Below, in pieces: positions 10,959 through 24,000 of a stretch of 64,000 bases of DNA. The stretch's first letter is position 1. Every line of letters begins with the position of its first letter. The notes under the pieces were generated by a model that did not search any database, was not told the DNA's origin, and saw nothing but the letters and a program-made list of their open reading frames with translations. Made by a program: the position numbers and the translations under genes. This DNA is from Paratinospora sagittata. Taxonomy: Eukaryota > Streptophyta > Magnoliopsida > Ranunculales > Menispermaceae. The DNA is taken from contig CM069606.1 in assembly GCA_035771175.1 (NCBI GenBank), positions 35,618,816 through 35,682,815 on the forward strand. The letters run 5' to 3'.

Positions 10959-11336
10959 GTGGTGGAGAAGAGCAAAATCTGTGAGATTTATTTCCTTTAA
11001 GGATTTATTTCCTTTAAGGTTTATTTCCTTTAAGGATTTATTTCCTTTAAGGAAAAATGATAATTCTGTGGGATTTATTTTCTTTAAGGTTTATTTCCTT
11101 TACGAATTTATTTCTTTTAAGGAAAGATGATAATTTTAGTAGTCGTTTTATTTAGCAGTTACTAAAATTGTAATTATAGCTATATGTGTGCATAGCCCTG
11201 TATGTCTATATATATGGTGTCCCTCCATTAAGACATCATCAAGAATAAGAAAATATTTTTTCTCTTCTCCCGTGGACGTAGGCCTTAGAGCCGAACCACG
11301 TTACATCTTTGTGTCTTTTATTAGTATTTAACAAAC
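10959..11336 (+). repeat. Copia LTR (elements 2/3 family) with internal tandem expansion
   Basis: Starts TGTGGTGGAGAAGAGC and ends near TTTAACAAACA, matching the LTR at 9405. The segment TTTATTTCCTTTAAGG, present once in the normal LTR, is repeated about seven times in two blocks (10984-11060 and 11075-11126), lengthening the LTR by over 100 bp. Confidence 0.82.
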
Positions 11337-11450
11337 ATGGTTCGGCTCTATGGCTTACGTCCATAGGAGAAGATAGGAAAATTCTTCTTATTCGTGATAA
11401 TGCCTCAATGGAGGAACACCAAATAAATAGACTTATAGAGTTGTTCACCG
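11337..11450 (-). repeat. Inverted partial Copia LTR
   Basis: ATGGTTCGGCTCTATGGCTT and the following bases to CAAATAAATAGACTTATAGAG are the reverse complement of the 3' half of the adjacent LTR. With 11215-11300 this forms an imperfect hairpin with arms of about 90 nt. Confidence 0.78.
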
Positions 11451-11889
11451 TATAGTAACTTTTACAATTTCAGTATCTTTTAGACATGACAACTCCTAAA
11501 AATATTTTTTCCTCTTAATGACAACACCATAAATGGCAACGCAATCCCTCAAATTTCTCTCTTCTCTGCAACAAATTAATTTGATAAAGTGTCCTAAATA
11601 ATTTTTTAATTGTAAATTCCATGCTTTCTTGTTTCTTGTCGAAAAAATAGTAGTACATTTTATGATTTTTTTGTAAGCAAGAAATTATTATGATTTAGGA
11701 AGTTATTTATAGTAAGATCCAAAAACTTGGCCACAAGCCCAATCCAAAGGCTCGACTCACATACTAATTAAGTTGGGCTTGGGCCAAGATCTTATTACCA
11801 TGGCTTGACTGAAAGAACTTGACACAATAATATAATAAGGCTTAGCTTGGCTCGAACTGAGTATCTTTAGGCTTGATTAGGTCGGGTCA
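11451..11889. other. Non-coding, unassigned
   Basis: AT-rich sequence with no recognisable gene. The part 11730-11910 is rich in GGCTTG/AAGCC-type words (TTGGGCTTGGGCC, GGTCGGGTCAAGTTGG), which suggests the edge of a small DNA transposon, but no target duplication was found. Confidence 0.4.
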
Positions 11890-13660
11890 AGTTGGTCTGA
11901 ATGAACCAAATTGCCACCTTTAATGTTAAAGTCCTCGTCCCTTTTGTAATCCTAGGACTGTTGGCTTTTTTGTCCAAATTTCTAAACACATTGAAGTCAC
12001 CTCCAATACACTAATTTGGATTGCCTAAACCATAAAGATTTGCAAGTTTATTCTAAAAGAGTTGCTTGGCTGACTAGCTCTACTACCATTAGCTCATATG
12101 CCTTCCGGAGCCACCACCTTGGTTTACTTTTTATTCAACAACACCCTCACTAATTGTTCTAAAATAGAGATTGTCCTGCTATCCCATGTGATAAATATAC
12201 ACTGGTTGAGCCATCAGCTGGCAGAAGCACCCATTCCTTAAAGCACCCAATTTTTGAACCTCAACTGCCACAAGGATAAGGAATTTGTCCACTTTTAACT
12301 TTCTCCAATTCCTGCAAAGTAGTGATGTCAGGCTTGCAATGCCTATTAATTCTTTGATAACCCACTATTTAACCTTAGAGCCACAACCAGTAACATCCCC
12401 TGAGAGGATTTTCATAACTAATTGAACTGCTCCCCTCTTCCCAAAACAAAACACTCAGCTTGGGCTAACGCTTCCCCTATGTTGTCCTACTACTCTCCTA
12501 TTATTCTCATTGATCATTCCCCCTTCCACCATTTTTTTGGTTCTTTGAAAGAAACAAGGAAATATGTTAAAAAAGAAGTTAAAAAAGAGAAGGGGGCACA
12601 AGTTCTCCCAAAAGGTTAAAATTTGGATGCAATATTCACCCACCCCTACACCACTCTAAGGAATCGTAAGTTAGCTAGCCTGAGACTTTTGAAGCTGTAG
12701 TTTGCGTAGGACTTTGCTGGGTTCCTTTTTCGTCTCAACAAAGAGGAAAGAATCATATTGAAAACACTCCTAACCCCTTCGTTGAGTTGTGTATTGTAAG
12801 TGATTCGAACCTGCCCGGAGTGAGCCTCCCATAGAGGCAAGTGAAGTTGGTGAGCCGTATGAGCCTCCCATAGAGGCAAGTGAAGTTAGAGAGATTATTA
12901 ACAACCACCTAAGAACCATATGCCATCTTTATGTCAAGTCTTATCTGACTAAGAGTCATCTTTTTAGGAAAGCTTGATATTTCCTTTGTTATTGGTTCCC
13001 ATCTAAACCTTTCAAAATTGCTTTGCTTCTTCTTTAAAGCTTGATCCTTTGCTTTGCCACTACCATGTGAGCTCTTAACACCTGAAGATGCTTTGATGCT
13101 ATCTTGGGTTATGGGTTGCTTGGGGTTTTGGGCACTACCTGAGATGTTCATTATTTTTGGAAATTTGAAGATGGGAAAGAAAGTAATGAACCGAGCTAAT
13201 AGTTGCATTAGGGGACATACTTGATTTCATTTAGCGTTGAACAACGCCTCTAATCCTAGGTTTTCCATCATGCTTTGTTGTAACTCTCTTGTTACATTAT
13301 GTCAAATTGTTCGACGAGTTGTCTTCTTGAGTACTAGAATCTGTGAGGTAGGACTCGTTGACCACCTCGCTTCGAAGCCTTGTGTTGTTTCTTTTTGTGT
13401 CTGTTATTGGCGAGCCAAACAATTTCCATTCCTTGTCAGTTTCCTCCTGTCCTTCCCCCCTTGACCTCTTTATTCTTTTTCTTCGATTGACTTGCACCAT
13501 GTGATCCTACTTCAGTTGCTTTGCCTTCTCTTTCTTGACCATTTCTTTGTGCTGATGGTGCTTCCTTTCTGAATTCGATGGCTGGAGAATAAATACTCTC
13601 CTTGCCTATTAGGATGTAAGTGATTCTTAGGCTCACTTGGGCTTTCAATATTATGCTCCA
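11890..13660 (-). mobile_element. L1-type LINE fragment (ORF1 end and endonuclease)
   Basis: Minus-strand translations resemble the endonuclease of plant L1 elements: YLSHGIAGQSLF and related frames (FITWDSRTISILEQ, about 12150-12210), with FNVFRNLDKKANSPRITKGT near 11950. Farther upstream (12909-13650 minus) are polar, Lys/Ser-rich stretches like the C-terminal part of plant LINE ORF1. Heavily mutated. It may belong to the same insertion as 9668-10683, split by the Copia cluster. Confidence 0.65.
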
Positions 13661-14035
13661 TAAAACATGACTGGGTTTGTAGCAGTTTTATAAATCTTTC
13701 TTTTGACTTTAATTGGATGTATCAATTATATACTACTCTACACTTTTCCATTTGACTCGTCCTGATTTAACTCAATGGTTCAAATCTTCTCCTATTTCTC
13801 CTTTTTGATAAATAATGGACCCTAAATAACCAAATTTTTACTTCTTGATATATTTTCTCTTCAATCTTTACTGTCATTTTATCTGTATTGCTACTTTTAC
13901 TAAAACTACATTTAATCTTGAATCCTTTATATTTTGAAGCCTCTCTCCAACCTCTAGTCTAGCATTTACTCTAGATTTCTTCTTATCAATTTGTTTTGTA
14001 GCACCTTTTTGTCTTTGCTAGCATTTGCAAGTAAT
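13661..14035 (-). mobile_element. RTE-type LINE remnant
   Basis: Minus-strand reading contains YLGSIIYQKGEIGEDLNH followed by VKSGRVKWKSV, matching the RTE reverse transcriptase segment (YLGSIIQ..GEI.EDV..R.K.GW.KW). Truncated on both sides. Similar pieces lie at 25735, 35530 and 60475. Confidence 0.72.
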
Positions 14036-14910
14036 CTTCATTGGAGGAGCTCACAATATAAAACAAGACGGTTGTTGGTGACAATAGGAAGGCTTTATAC
14101 ATATGTATATATAAGCTTACTCGCATACGTACATACTCATGTACATTGTCCATTGTAACTGGCAATGATAGATTATCCTGTTTAAGGACAAACTGAAATA
14201 CCTGATGTCAAGGTCCAAAGTACTGATAATGAAATATGATCCTGTTCGTTCAGAAACCGGAACTACAGATGTCTATGGCCCTATGCTACCAATGGAGACC
14301 ACTTTTAAATTGAAACAGATCCGCTTAATAAGATTTTATCACCTTCTAAGCACAATCTACATTCAACGATAGCATGAATGTGCGAATGGTTCCATGCAAC
14401 ATCTTGCCTTTGCAACAAAGTAGGCTTTCCATATTTGGAAAATGCTGGTTATTTCAAACATGAGGCACTTTGATTGCATTTAAGTGATAAAATTTGTGGT
14501 ATAGGGGTCCACATTTCACATTCCTTTTTTGGCATATAAGGGCTCCAAATGATTAGCCATGACTGAAAAGGGTAATCTAGATTTAGTTCACTCTAGAAAA
14601 TGCAGCTTTATGGTTCTAACGTCTAAGTACCTCCTATAGTGGTAATTTTTCCTCAACAACCAATGTGCATCCTTTATGATAAAAAATACTAATGAAAGTT
14701 TGCAAATTTTCTTTTTATGCCATAACTTTAATACATTGTCAGTATGTTGCTCATAGTTGACATATGAATGTGTAGTTTGTGTGACTAACCAAGTTGATCG
14801 GGTATTGTGTCTATTTCAGAAAAAAAGAACCAGAGAATGTACCTTATTCAATTTTTTTCTTTGTTGCTTGCCTTTTAATTGTGCATTAATGTCATTGTAT
14901 TTCTTTGAAG
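14036..14910. other. Intron upstream of exon 1, non-coding
   Basis: I see no exon, repeat or element here apart from an alternating purine/pyrimidine stretch near 14098-14145 (TACATATGTATATATAAG). It ends at the acceptor of exon 1. Confidence 0.5.
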
Positions 14911-15017
14911 GTCATAATGGCGCTGGTAAGAGCACAACAATTTCTATGCTTGTTGGCCTTCTCCCTCCTACTTCTGGGGATGCTTTGGTATTCGGAAAAA
15001 ATATCAGGAAGGATATG
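14911..15017 (+). CDS. ABCA1: ABCA1 exon 1 of window: Walker A
   Basis: The exon begins with the last two bases of a split Gly codon, then encodes [15 protein letters not shown], the P-loop that binds ATP phosphates, followed by [20 protein letters not shown]. The acceptor is TTTGAAG and the donor ATG/GTAGCT. The preceding exon must end in a single G; no convincing candidate is visible between 9668 and 14910, so that exon probably lies left of the window or is too short to recognise. Confidence 0.93.
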
Positions 15018-18000
15018 GTAGCTTTCTTGATCTTGTTTTTTTGACTTTTTTTGTGCACATATCTTCTTTTATTAAATTGACTAGCTAATTTTATGTATGG
15101 TTCTATAAGGCCTTTGTGTTGCGTCAAAGAGGCCTTTTTAGATTTGTTGTAACTCAATCGATATTGCTCCATATTGCTGCTGTCAATGTTTTCTTTTTCC
15201 TCCATATATATTTTTGATCAATCATATGAAAGGCTAATGTTTGCAAAGATCTAGCCATGCATTCTTTTGCTATAAATGTAAACTAGTGACTGATTGTATT
15301 TATGCTCGTGCCATGTCTTATTCTGTGCCAATTAATAGAGTTTACAGCTGCACATGTTTATTTGTATTATTGACTGGCGGCAGGCGAACTTAGAGGGCAT
15401 GTATACATGGGCAAATATGAGTGTGCCAGGATGAAATACTTGCATCCTCCCTCATTTGCAAGATGTACTTAAACAAATTTACCTTGTGCTAAAATATTAA
15501 TTGATGACACATTAGTGGTGCATTTGTATTTGTATGGGCCAATATATTGTACAATATTCATTTCCTCTTTTAGAGATCTCAAATTTTCAATGCATAAAAC
15601 TTCCAACATGGACGAATGAGTTGTTTACCAAAGGATGTAATGTTTAAGGGTATAGTAACAGATGATACTTAGTTCTTTGAGTCAGAAAACCCTATTTGAA
15701 AGGACATTAGCGTCTTCTTTACTTATTATTGCAATTATTTGGATCCTATTTCATTTTCCAATGATAATTAAAACTGAATGTCTTTTATTTTGTCAACTTT
15801 TTCTATCTTCTCATCTGGGTTAGGCTCTCTTGTTAGATGTTATTGACCAGTTAATAACATCTTTATAGGATGAGATACGAAAGGGACTGGGTGTGTGTCC
15901 ACAATATGATATTCTCTTTCCAGAATTGACTGTAAGTATTAAGATTTCTGTTCACTGCTTGTTATATCAATGGTGTTAATGTTTTCCATACTTATAAACA
16001 TGTTTTCCATACTAAGAGTTGCTTATAGCCTTTTCGGTTGATTTTTTTGCTACTATTCTGCTGTTGTATTTACTAATATTAATATGCTATTGGCTGGCTT
16101 ATGATTCTGGCTGGTGGCATGTGACAAGCATCATTTTTTTTTTTTGACAAGAAACAAAATTTGTATTGTATTAACTATAAATGCTATACAAGAATATGCA
16201 TGAGACAAGCATCATTGTTTGTACCTAAGATTGTTCTCTATGTTCTTGTTAGTTGAAACTTGAAACTTGTTCTCTTTTCCTGTTGAATTGGATGCTTTTG
16301 GGATCACCGTCAATACCCTAACTAATCTGAGAAGTCATTTATAATTCCGAAGAGTGTCTCAACTAGATCGAAATCCTACAATCATGGAGGACCATCGAAA
16401 TTCTGATGACCAATATTGAATGTTGAAGTACCAGAGGGTAGATTTCATTGTACCAATAAACTCCTAATTTTACCCATACTACCAGATCTCAAGACAAAGC
16501 TGCCTTTATATTTTCAACATTTGTGCTTGTTCTTACATTTATAACTTATTATATAAAGTATCATTGTCGCCATAAGATAACATCTCTAGTAAACTCATAA
16601 CCAAAAGGTTTCCTTAAGTTTATATGGAAGCATTTATGTACAACCAAGGTTGTTAGGATCGCAATTTAGATTCGTAGGATCATACAATCCTACCTCCTAA
16701 TTTATCGAGATTGTTAAATGGGTGTAAATAACTCAGATCGGGATAGGATCACAATTGAAGTCATAGGATCTCGATCAATATTGAGATCCAACTTTGATCC
16801 TTGTTTTTTTTTTTTTTCAATGCCAGTACAAGGAAATGGATGCAAATTGGGAAGTGTAAGTGAGTGTCCTGCGTCCCTTGTGTTGGGAAAAAAAACCCAA
16901 AATCCTCAAATCTCACATATTCAATAAAGAAAATAACAATAGAAATCAACACCCACAATAGAAATCAACATAGTTTCCTTATTCTAAAACAACTAAACCA
17001 TAAGATAATTATCCACATTTTAGAAAGTCCAAATTACTTTCAAAATACAATCGTCCATGTGCTTATACCACTAAAAATCCATGTTTGAGCCAAATCCCAA
17101 CAATCTTCAACTTGGAGAAAACACCAATGCTTCATCTACTTCAATTTCATGCTTTTGCCCCTTTGCCCTCATGGGCCATGACATTCAATGTTGAGAATCA
17201 CCCAAGTCCAAGTCACCCTTGAACTTACCAACTGTAACCCACTTTCTATTTGCTTTTTTGAACCCAAATCTTACTCTAGATGATAATTCTTATTTGTCCA
17301 TCAACACATACAAGTTCTTGTTTTGAACATCCTTCATGATCATAGTGTTCTTCTAGAAAACTTTTGGTATCCCATCTTTACCAAAGTACCTATAACCTCC
17401 AGAATTTAAGTTGGAAAGAAAAATTAGATTTGAGTACAACCCGACACATGTCGAACATCATGAAGTGTAATGATGCGTCCATCAAGCAACTTCACCTAAA
17501 CATCACCCACTCCCATTATTGGCCTTTGGGAGCCATCAACTTTCGACACAAACTCACCACCAGTACACCTTGCATACTTGCCAAACCATGCCTCGTGTAC
17601 ACATAAGATTTGTGGTCTCAGTATCAGTCACCCATCTTTTCTTATTTTGCAAATTTCCATTACTAATAAATGACATAAGAACAAAATCATTGTTAACGCA
17701 ACGACATTCAAATTGATACTGTCAGCATCAACATCCTTCTTTGACGATTTGGAGCCATTTGCCGGACTTGCTTCTTTTCGTTTACAATTCTTGCAATCCT
17801 TTTTTAGGCGCCTTGATTGTTCACACCCCCAACATGTCCCCTTCGTGAACCTTTTAGGTTTCACCTTCTTTCCGTCTACCGTCAACATCGAGCCCTCAGA
17901 AGAATCATTACTTGCACCTTTTAATTTTCTTTCTTCAGAAAGTGGCGCACTAGTAACTTCTTCAAAGCTCATTGTATCCTTCGTATACATTTCTGTGATC

Positions 18001-21000
18001 TGAAGATGCTTATAAAAAATTGGTAGGGACTAGATCGGTCGAAGGGCCTTATCTTCATCCTCAATTGTTTTCTTCAAGTGCTTCTAACTTTCAAACAATA
18101 CCATTGAGGACATTGAGATGATCAACAATTGTTGTACCTTCTTTTGTCCGCAATACGTGGAACTCTTCTTTAAGATACATCCGTTTTGAGAGACTCTTTG
18201 TCATTTACAAGCTTTCTAACTTCTTCCTAAGATCTTTTTGTATAAAATCACCCTTTAAATTTTAAAAGACATTCTTTGCTATAAAAAGACGTATCGTATT
18301 AGCAACTCTCATATCCAACATTTTCCAGTCCTCATTACTTTCTTTACCTTTACCTATTAAAACCTTTCGCAACCTAGAATGAATTAATAAGTCTTTGACT
18401 TGCATTTGCTACAAGCCAAAATTAATTTTTCCATCAAACGTTTTCACATCAAACTTAAAGTTGGATGAATAGTTTGACATCTCTAAATTTCTTTACACCT
18501 TAATGAATCAATTGAAGTGCAACTCAAATCATAGCTTTGATACCAATTTGTTGGAAAAAACACCCAAAACTCTCCAATGTCTTGAATTCAATAAAGAAAA
18601 GAACAATAGAAATCGACACCCGCAACTCGAAGATATAAGTAGATAAACCCAAAATCAGGGAAAAAACCATGAGCAAAAACAATCTATTCCACTATCAATT
18701 AACAAGTACCTCAGAGGAATTAAGCATCTCATGTACTTCTACACCAGATAGAACACATATCTGAAACTTTGGTAAAGAAGAAGAACAAAAAGAGAATACC
18801 CAAAATTTGGGAAGATTCATGGTCTGGGAATGGTTGTTTCCAATCTTTGTTTCCTAATCTTTTTCGGCACTCTAGTCTCCATAATAGGCCTATTTCTGAG
18901 TTTGTTAGGAGTGGTGGGACTGGGGGGCATTGGCACTCTGTCATGGGATTTGCATTTGGGGAGAAATCTATCTCCTAGGGCTGAACAGGAATTGGGGTCC
19001 CTCTTAAATTTTCTTGAAGGTTGTTATCTTTTAGGCGACAACAATAGAATTATTTGGCCTTGGGATTCCTCAGGTTTATTTTCTACTAAGTCCTTCTTGG
19101 AAGCTATTCTTAATGTCTCTAATGCTGCCCCTTTCACCTATTAGAACCTAATATGGAATGCACAAGTGCCATCAAAGGTTAAGTTCTTGGGATGGGTAAC
19201 TCTGCCCATCGAAAAATCAATATGGGGGACATGCTGCAAAAAGAATTCCCAAATATGTGCTTATCCGCTTCTTGGTGCTATCTGTGTCGACAGGATGTGG
19301 AGACCGCTGGACATTTATGTTGGAGTTGCCCTTTTTCTAGAGAGGTTTGGAGGAAGTGGTGTGTCCATTTCCCGATCATGAGTGGTGTGGGTGATGGGGG
19401 CCACTTCATAAATATTTTCCCTTTTATGAAAAATATCCCTTCTTCGTGGAGAGGCCATTGGAAGGTTGTGTGTTTAGCGGTGTTATGGTCCTTATGGAAG
19501 GAAAGGAATAGGAGGGTGTTTGATGGTGTGTTGTATCTGGCGACTAAGGTCTGGGAGCAATCTCATCTCCTAGCCTCCTTTTGGGTAGCAAATAGTAAGC
19601 TATGTAATGGGTTTGCTCTAAGTGATTGGCTTAGAGGCTGGGGCAATTTTGTGTAGATTGATTGTGTTGTGGCTCGAGATAGGGCCCAATTTTTGTACAG
19701 CCTGTTACACATACAGATATATACATATATAACAATTTTTAGTTTTTTTTTTTGAAAAAAAAAACCAGAATGCCAACCACATCACCCACATAAGCTCTAA
19801 AATCTTCTCTTTCACAAAGCTTCCGAGGACAAAGCAGCACCTTCTTCTAGATCTCACTCACTAGTTGGGACTAATTAATAAACAATGGGGGGGCTCCTTT
19901 ATATAGACTCTCCAACTACAATATTCAAAACTTTGACCAACAAGCAATTCTCCTTCTAATACAACTATGTCAACATCGTTTCCTTATTCTAATACAACTA
20001 GAACATAAGAGAATTTTCCATATTTTAGTAAGTCCAAATTACTTTCTAAATACAATTGTCCATGTTCTAATACAACTAGAAATCCATGTTTGAGCCAAAT
20101 CCCAACACCTTGGATCATACTAGAACTATATGTGTATTGCATGCTCCGTGGTCATCCAATGTTGTTGGTCACACACATACACTTCCCAATATGCACTTGT
20201 GTTTGTGCATCCCCTCCATTTTAAAATTTGGATGTGTTCTCTTTTGTTGAGCCAAACAAAGCGAAAACCAACAAAAAATGTTAATCTCTACTAGCTAAGG
20301 AAAAACCAAAGAGGGTTTGCAGCTTCAATCTTAAAGAATGAAGGTACATCGTTGCTGTTGCTGGTGCTAGAGCTTTGCAAATAACTTAACATCCTCGCCA
20401 TCACACATGTCACTATTCTCGTTTTCATCTCTCTCTACTTCTCTTCTCTATTTCTTCCTTCGTGCAGACCTGTACTTTTCTTCTTTATTTCTTTTTGGCA
20501 TGAGTTCTTGTCATTGGAACAAAACTTTATTTTTTTTTCTATTGCTCTCACTTTCTGATTTTCCTCTTGCTCATGTTCTTCTTCTTCTTCCACCTAGGTT
20601 CTATGATTGGAGCAAAACGCTCAGTTTTTTTTTTTTTTGGCTCCTTTAGTATTTTGCTTCTTTTCTTTCCACTTGGCTTCTGGATTAGAGTAGAAACCAA
20701 TTGGAATTATTTTTCTTGTTCTATTCTTCTTTAATTCTGGTTGTCCCTTCTGTACTTCCATCCTCCCTTTTTTCTCTCTACTTCTTACTCAATTTACTCT
20801 TAAAGTTTTTACAACACTACCCTTTATTGGAGGCTTTTGGAAGTCTGTTTCAGATGATTGCAAAAGACAAAACAACTAGAGAAGATTTTAATCTAAGGTG
20901 GGTGTGAGTATGGTTTCGTAAGTTTTTTTATGAAATTATATGCAACACTTGTATAACAACTTAGAAACTTCTTAAAATGTAAAAACCTATCTCCTGATCC

Positions 21001-24000
21001 ACATATAACATAATCCCTCTAATCTAATTAAAACTCAAAATAGAAGCTTTTAGAGATTTAATTAAATTCTAGCTCTATTTTGATTTCTAAATCCATCTCC
21101 GGCTTGATTTCCTAATTCTACTCAAACTCAAAATTTCTATTTTTGTCCAAACCATATTTAAGCCTCTAATGCATATCAATTTAATTTTCCAGCATTCATT
21201 TAGCCCAATTAAACATCCTAATTGAGCCCAAATAGTCCAAGTCTAATTTTAAAATCCATGTCCTTAATAGTTCACCAAACTTTCATTTAAAAAATTATAT
21301 TTCTTAAATAATTACTAACACTTCTCTAAAAATCAAGAAATCTGGTCCTTTGGTCAAATTGACTACAAAAAATCCAATTTAGCTTCAAATTTTCGAATTT
21401 CTATGCTAATGTCAAATTTATCTCAAAACTTTTCAAATTGTTTACTCAATAATTTGAGTCCTCACTCAAGCTTACCCTAATTATGCACAATAGGTAAACA
21501 CAAAAATAACACTCGTGGAAAAAAAAATTTGCAAAATTGCTTGATAAAACACAAAAGATAAATAAGAAGAAATAGAAAGAAAGAAGAGAAGAAAATGAAG
21601 AAGAAAGAAGGGAAATGGAGAAATTTTTTTATTTAATTCATATTCAACAAGCAGTCTCTTTACAAACCTATTGTAGACTATTTAATATTTATAGACACTC
21701 AAGTAAGAGCTAGACTCCCAATAGAACTCTTAATAAAAGTCTTAATGAAGTAGAACAATAAGAATCAAAATCCTCTCAAATATAACGATAAGTCTCCTGT
21801 CAATATTTATAGACACTCAAGTAAGAGCACCATTTTTTTTTTTGTCTCTTCTTCTTGCTTTGTCGTTGCTATTCTTGTTCTTGTTCTTATTCACCTACAA
21901 TTGAATGCATGATACATTTCATTAATCATGAATGGATAATGAAATTTAATGTATCATGAATGATGATTAAATAATGAATTTTTTTTCTCTAATTTATGTT
22001 TTTAAAGTATCACGAATTTTAAAGTATCATGAATCATGAATTATGATTGAATAATGAATAATGAATGTTTTCTTTGTTTATTTATGATTTAATAATGAGT
22101 TTTTTTTTTGCTTCTTTATGTTTTTAAAATATAATGAATTTTGAAGTATCAATTAGATATATATAATTCTTTTTATGATCTGTCTTGGGATCTTTAAATA
22201 ATTAATTAGTTATCCAGGGACTTCTAAATAAATATATTTTTTAATGCCTAGGAGCCTTCTAGGCCTCGCCTAGACAGGTCAAATAGTTTAGACATCGCCT
22301 TGGCGCCTTGAAACCACTGGATTGAATAAAAGCTACTATGTTTGCAATAAGAAGCATTAAATCAAGCATTGTGTCTTTTGGGTTCATGTGACTAGTCCGT
22401 TCCCCAAATAGATTAATTTCTTTCTATACTCAACCTATCTCTCTATGTTGCTTAATTGTATTGCACAGTTCATTCTGTTTTGCTTATACTTCCCTACTTA
22501 CCTCTTTTTGGAGCTCTTCCTACACAATAATTCAATTCTTAATTTGTGAATTAGTCTATTTCTTTATGGTCTTCATGACTATTGGGATAGAATCATAGAA
22601 GAAAAACAACTTTATGTTGCTAACTAAAGAGTTCATATCTTGAAACTAAGGTACATATGGCACAAAATGATATATCTAGATGATGAATACTCTTGATTCC
22701 TTTATGGTTTAGATCTTTAAGCGACAAATTTGCAATCCAATTCTAACTGTCATTATGATGATGGTCTAGCGAATTGTATTCCACCTGCTGCTATAGAAGA
22801 GAAAGAAAAAAAAAAACCTCTTCAATTTTAACAGTATTTGTTTTCACTCTATTACAAGTTGAAATCTCTTTAGGCTTGAATGAAAATGTGATCTTTACTT
22901 TTAAAATGAACCTGATTTGATTAATATGCTAATGTGTTTTATCTAGGTCAAAGAGCACTTGGAAATATTTGCAACGTTGAAGGGTGTTGAGGAACACTTG
23001 TTGGAACAAACTGTGAATGAAATGGTTGATGAAGTGAGTCTCTATTTATTGTGTGCGTCTAGAGTTTGCTTTCATTTCTTAATCTAGTGTTATCTAGGAC
23101 TTCTGAAAGTTGATGGTTTATTTGTTTGTTTTTTGTTTTCTATTTGTGTTCAATCCAAATGTTGGTACTTTTGAATTCACAATATGTTGTTTTTTCAATA
23201 ATGATAATGCTAATTTCTCTTGTTTCCTATGTACATTCTTCGTTGGAACTTTGTATTTATGCTGACCATTCAAATTTATTATGTACCATTGTTCTTGCTT
23301 TATTATTTGTATCTCTGTGTACCTATTTATAATTTTTTTTTTCCTCTTACACACCTTGTGCCCTCAAAATCAAGTGTGCTATTTTATTATTTATAATAAG
23401 GATTAAGGAATATAAAAAAAGACAAGATCTGCACGCCATGAATTGCAACACATAGGTGTTCAGGATATTGCCTAGGGTTTCAAACATTAGGAAAAGAGGA
23501 GACAATCAACAAGAGAAGAAGCTAACCATTCTATGCAAGCTACGTGGAAAGTTATTGCTTTTTATTTTGAAAAAAAAATATTTTTCCTTTTTTGAGCACC
23601 GTTTAGCCCTGATGGCGAGATCATTGGAGGGTGACATGTTTGGCCGTCTTGTGGTCTCTGTGGCAGGAGAGGAACAAAAGAACATTTCACGACAAATTCT
23701 TTTCGGCGGTTCGAGTTTGAGAGAATTCCCAAATGTTAGCTTCCTTTTGGATTGCTAATAGCTCGTTGTCTTTGGGGTATGCTTTTGGTGATTGGCTAAG
23801 AGGATGGGGCAGTTTTGTATCTTCGTAGTATAGGAGTAGGGTTATTCCGTTGTACAGTTCTCAAAATTTTACAATTAATACATATTAGTTTCGTTTAAAA
23901 AAAATATTTTGAAAAAAAAAATTTAGTCACCAGTACAGCTGCTAGTTTTGTGTGTGTGTGTGGGTGCGCGCGCGTGTTTAATTTTTCATAAATATTGCAA

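Larger units (their letters stand above)
16881..20107 (-). mobile_element. Copia retrotransposon lacking integrase and reverse transcriptase
   Basis: Two LTRs on the minus strand (16881-17102 and 18549-20107) bound by TGTTGGGATTTGG and CCAACA, flanked by a perfect duplication CCTTG (16876-16880 and 20108-20112). Next to the right LTR is a primer site, AATTGGTATCAAAGC on minus (18534-18548); next to the left is a purine-rich tract. The 1.45-kb interior has gag and a trace of protease, but no integrase, reverse transcriptase or RNase H, so it could only move in trans. A LINE tail (18765-19764) is inserted in the right LTR. Confidence 0.9.

Noticed and set aside
12422..12643. Small overlapping frames on both strands
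   Set aside because: Within degenerate LINE sequence; neither has a family match or a plausible gene structure.
17713..18003. 96-residue plus-strand frame
   Set aside because: Shadow of the Copia gag on the minus strand.
20407..20907. Two frames resembling membrane peptides
   Set aside because: The region is a pyrimidine-rich tract; hydrophobicity comes from T/C composition. No splice or conservation support.
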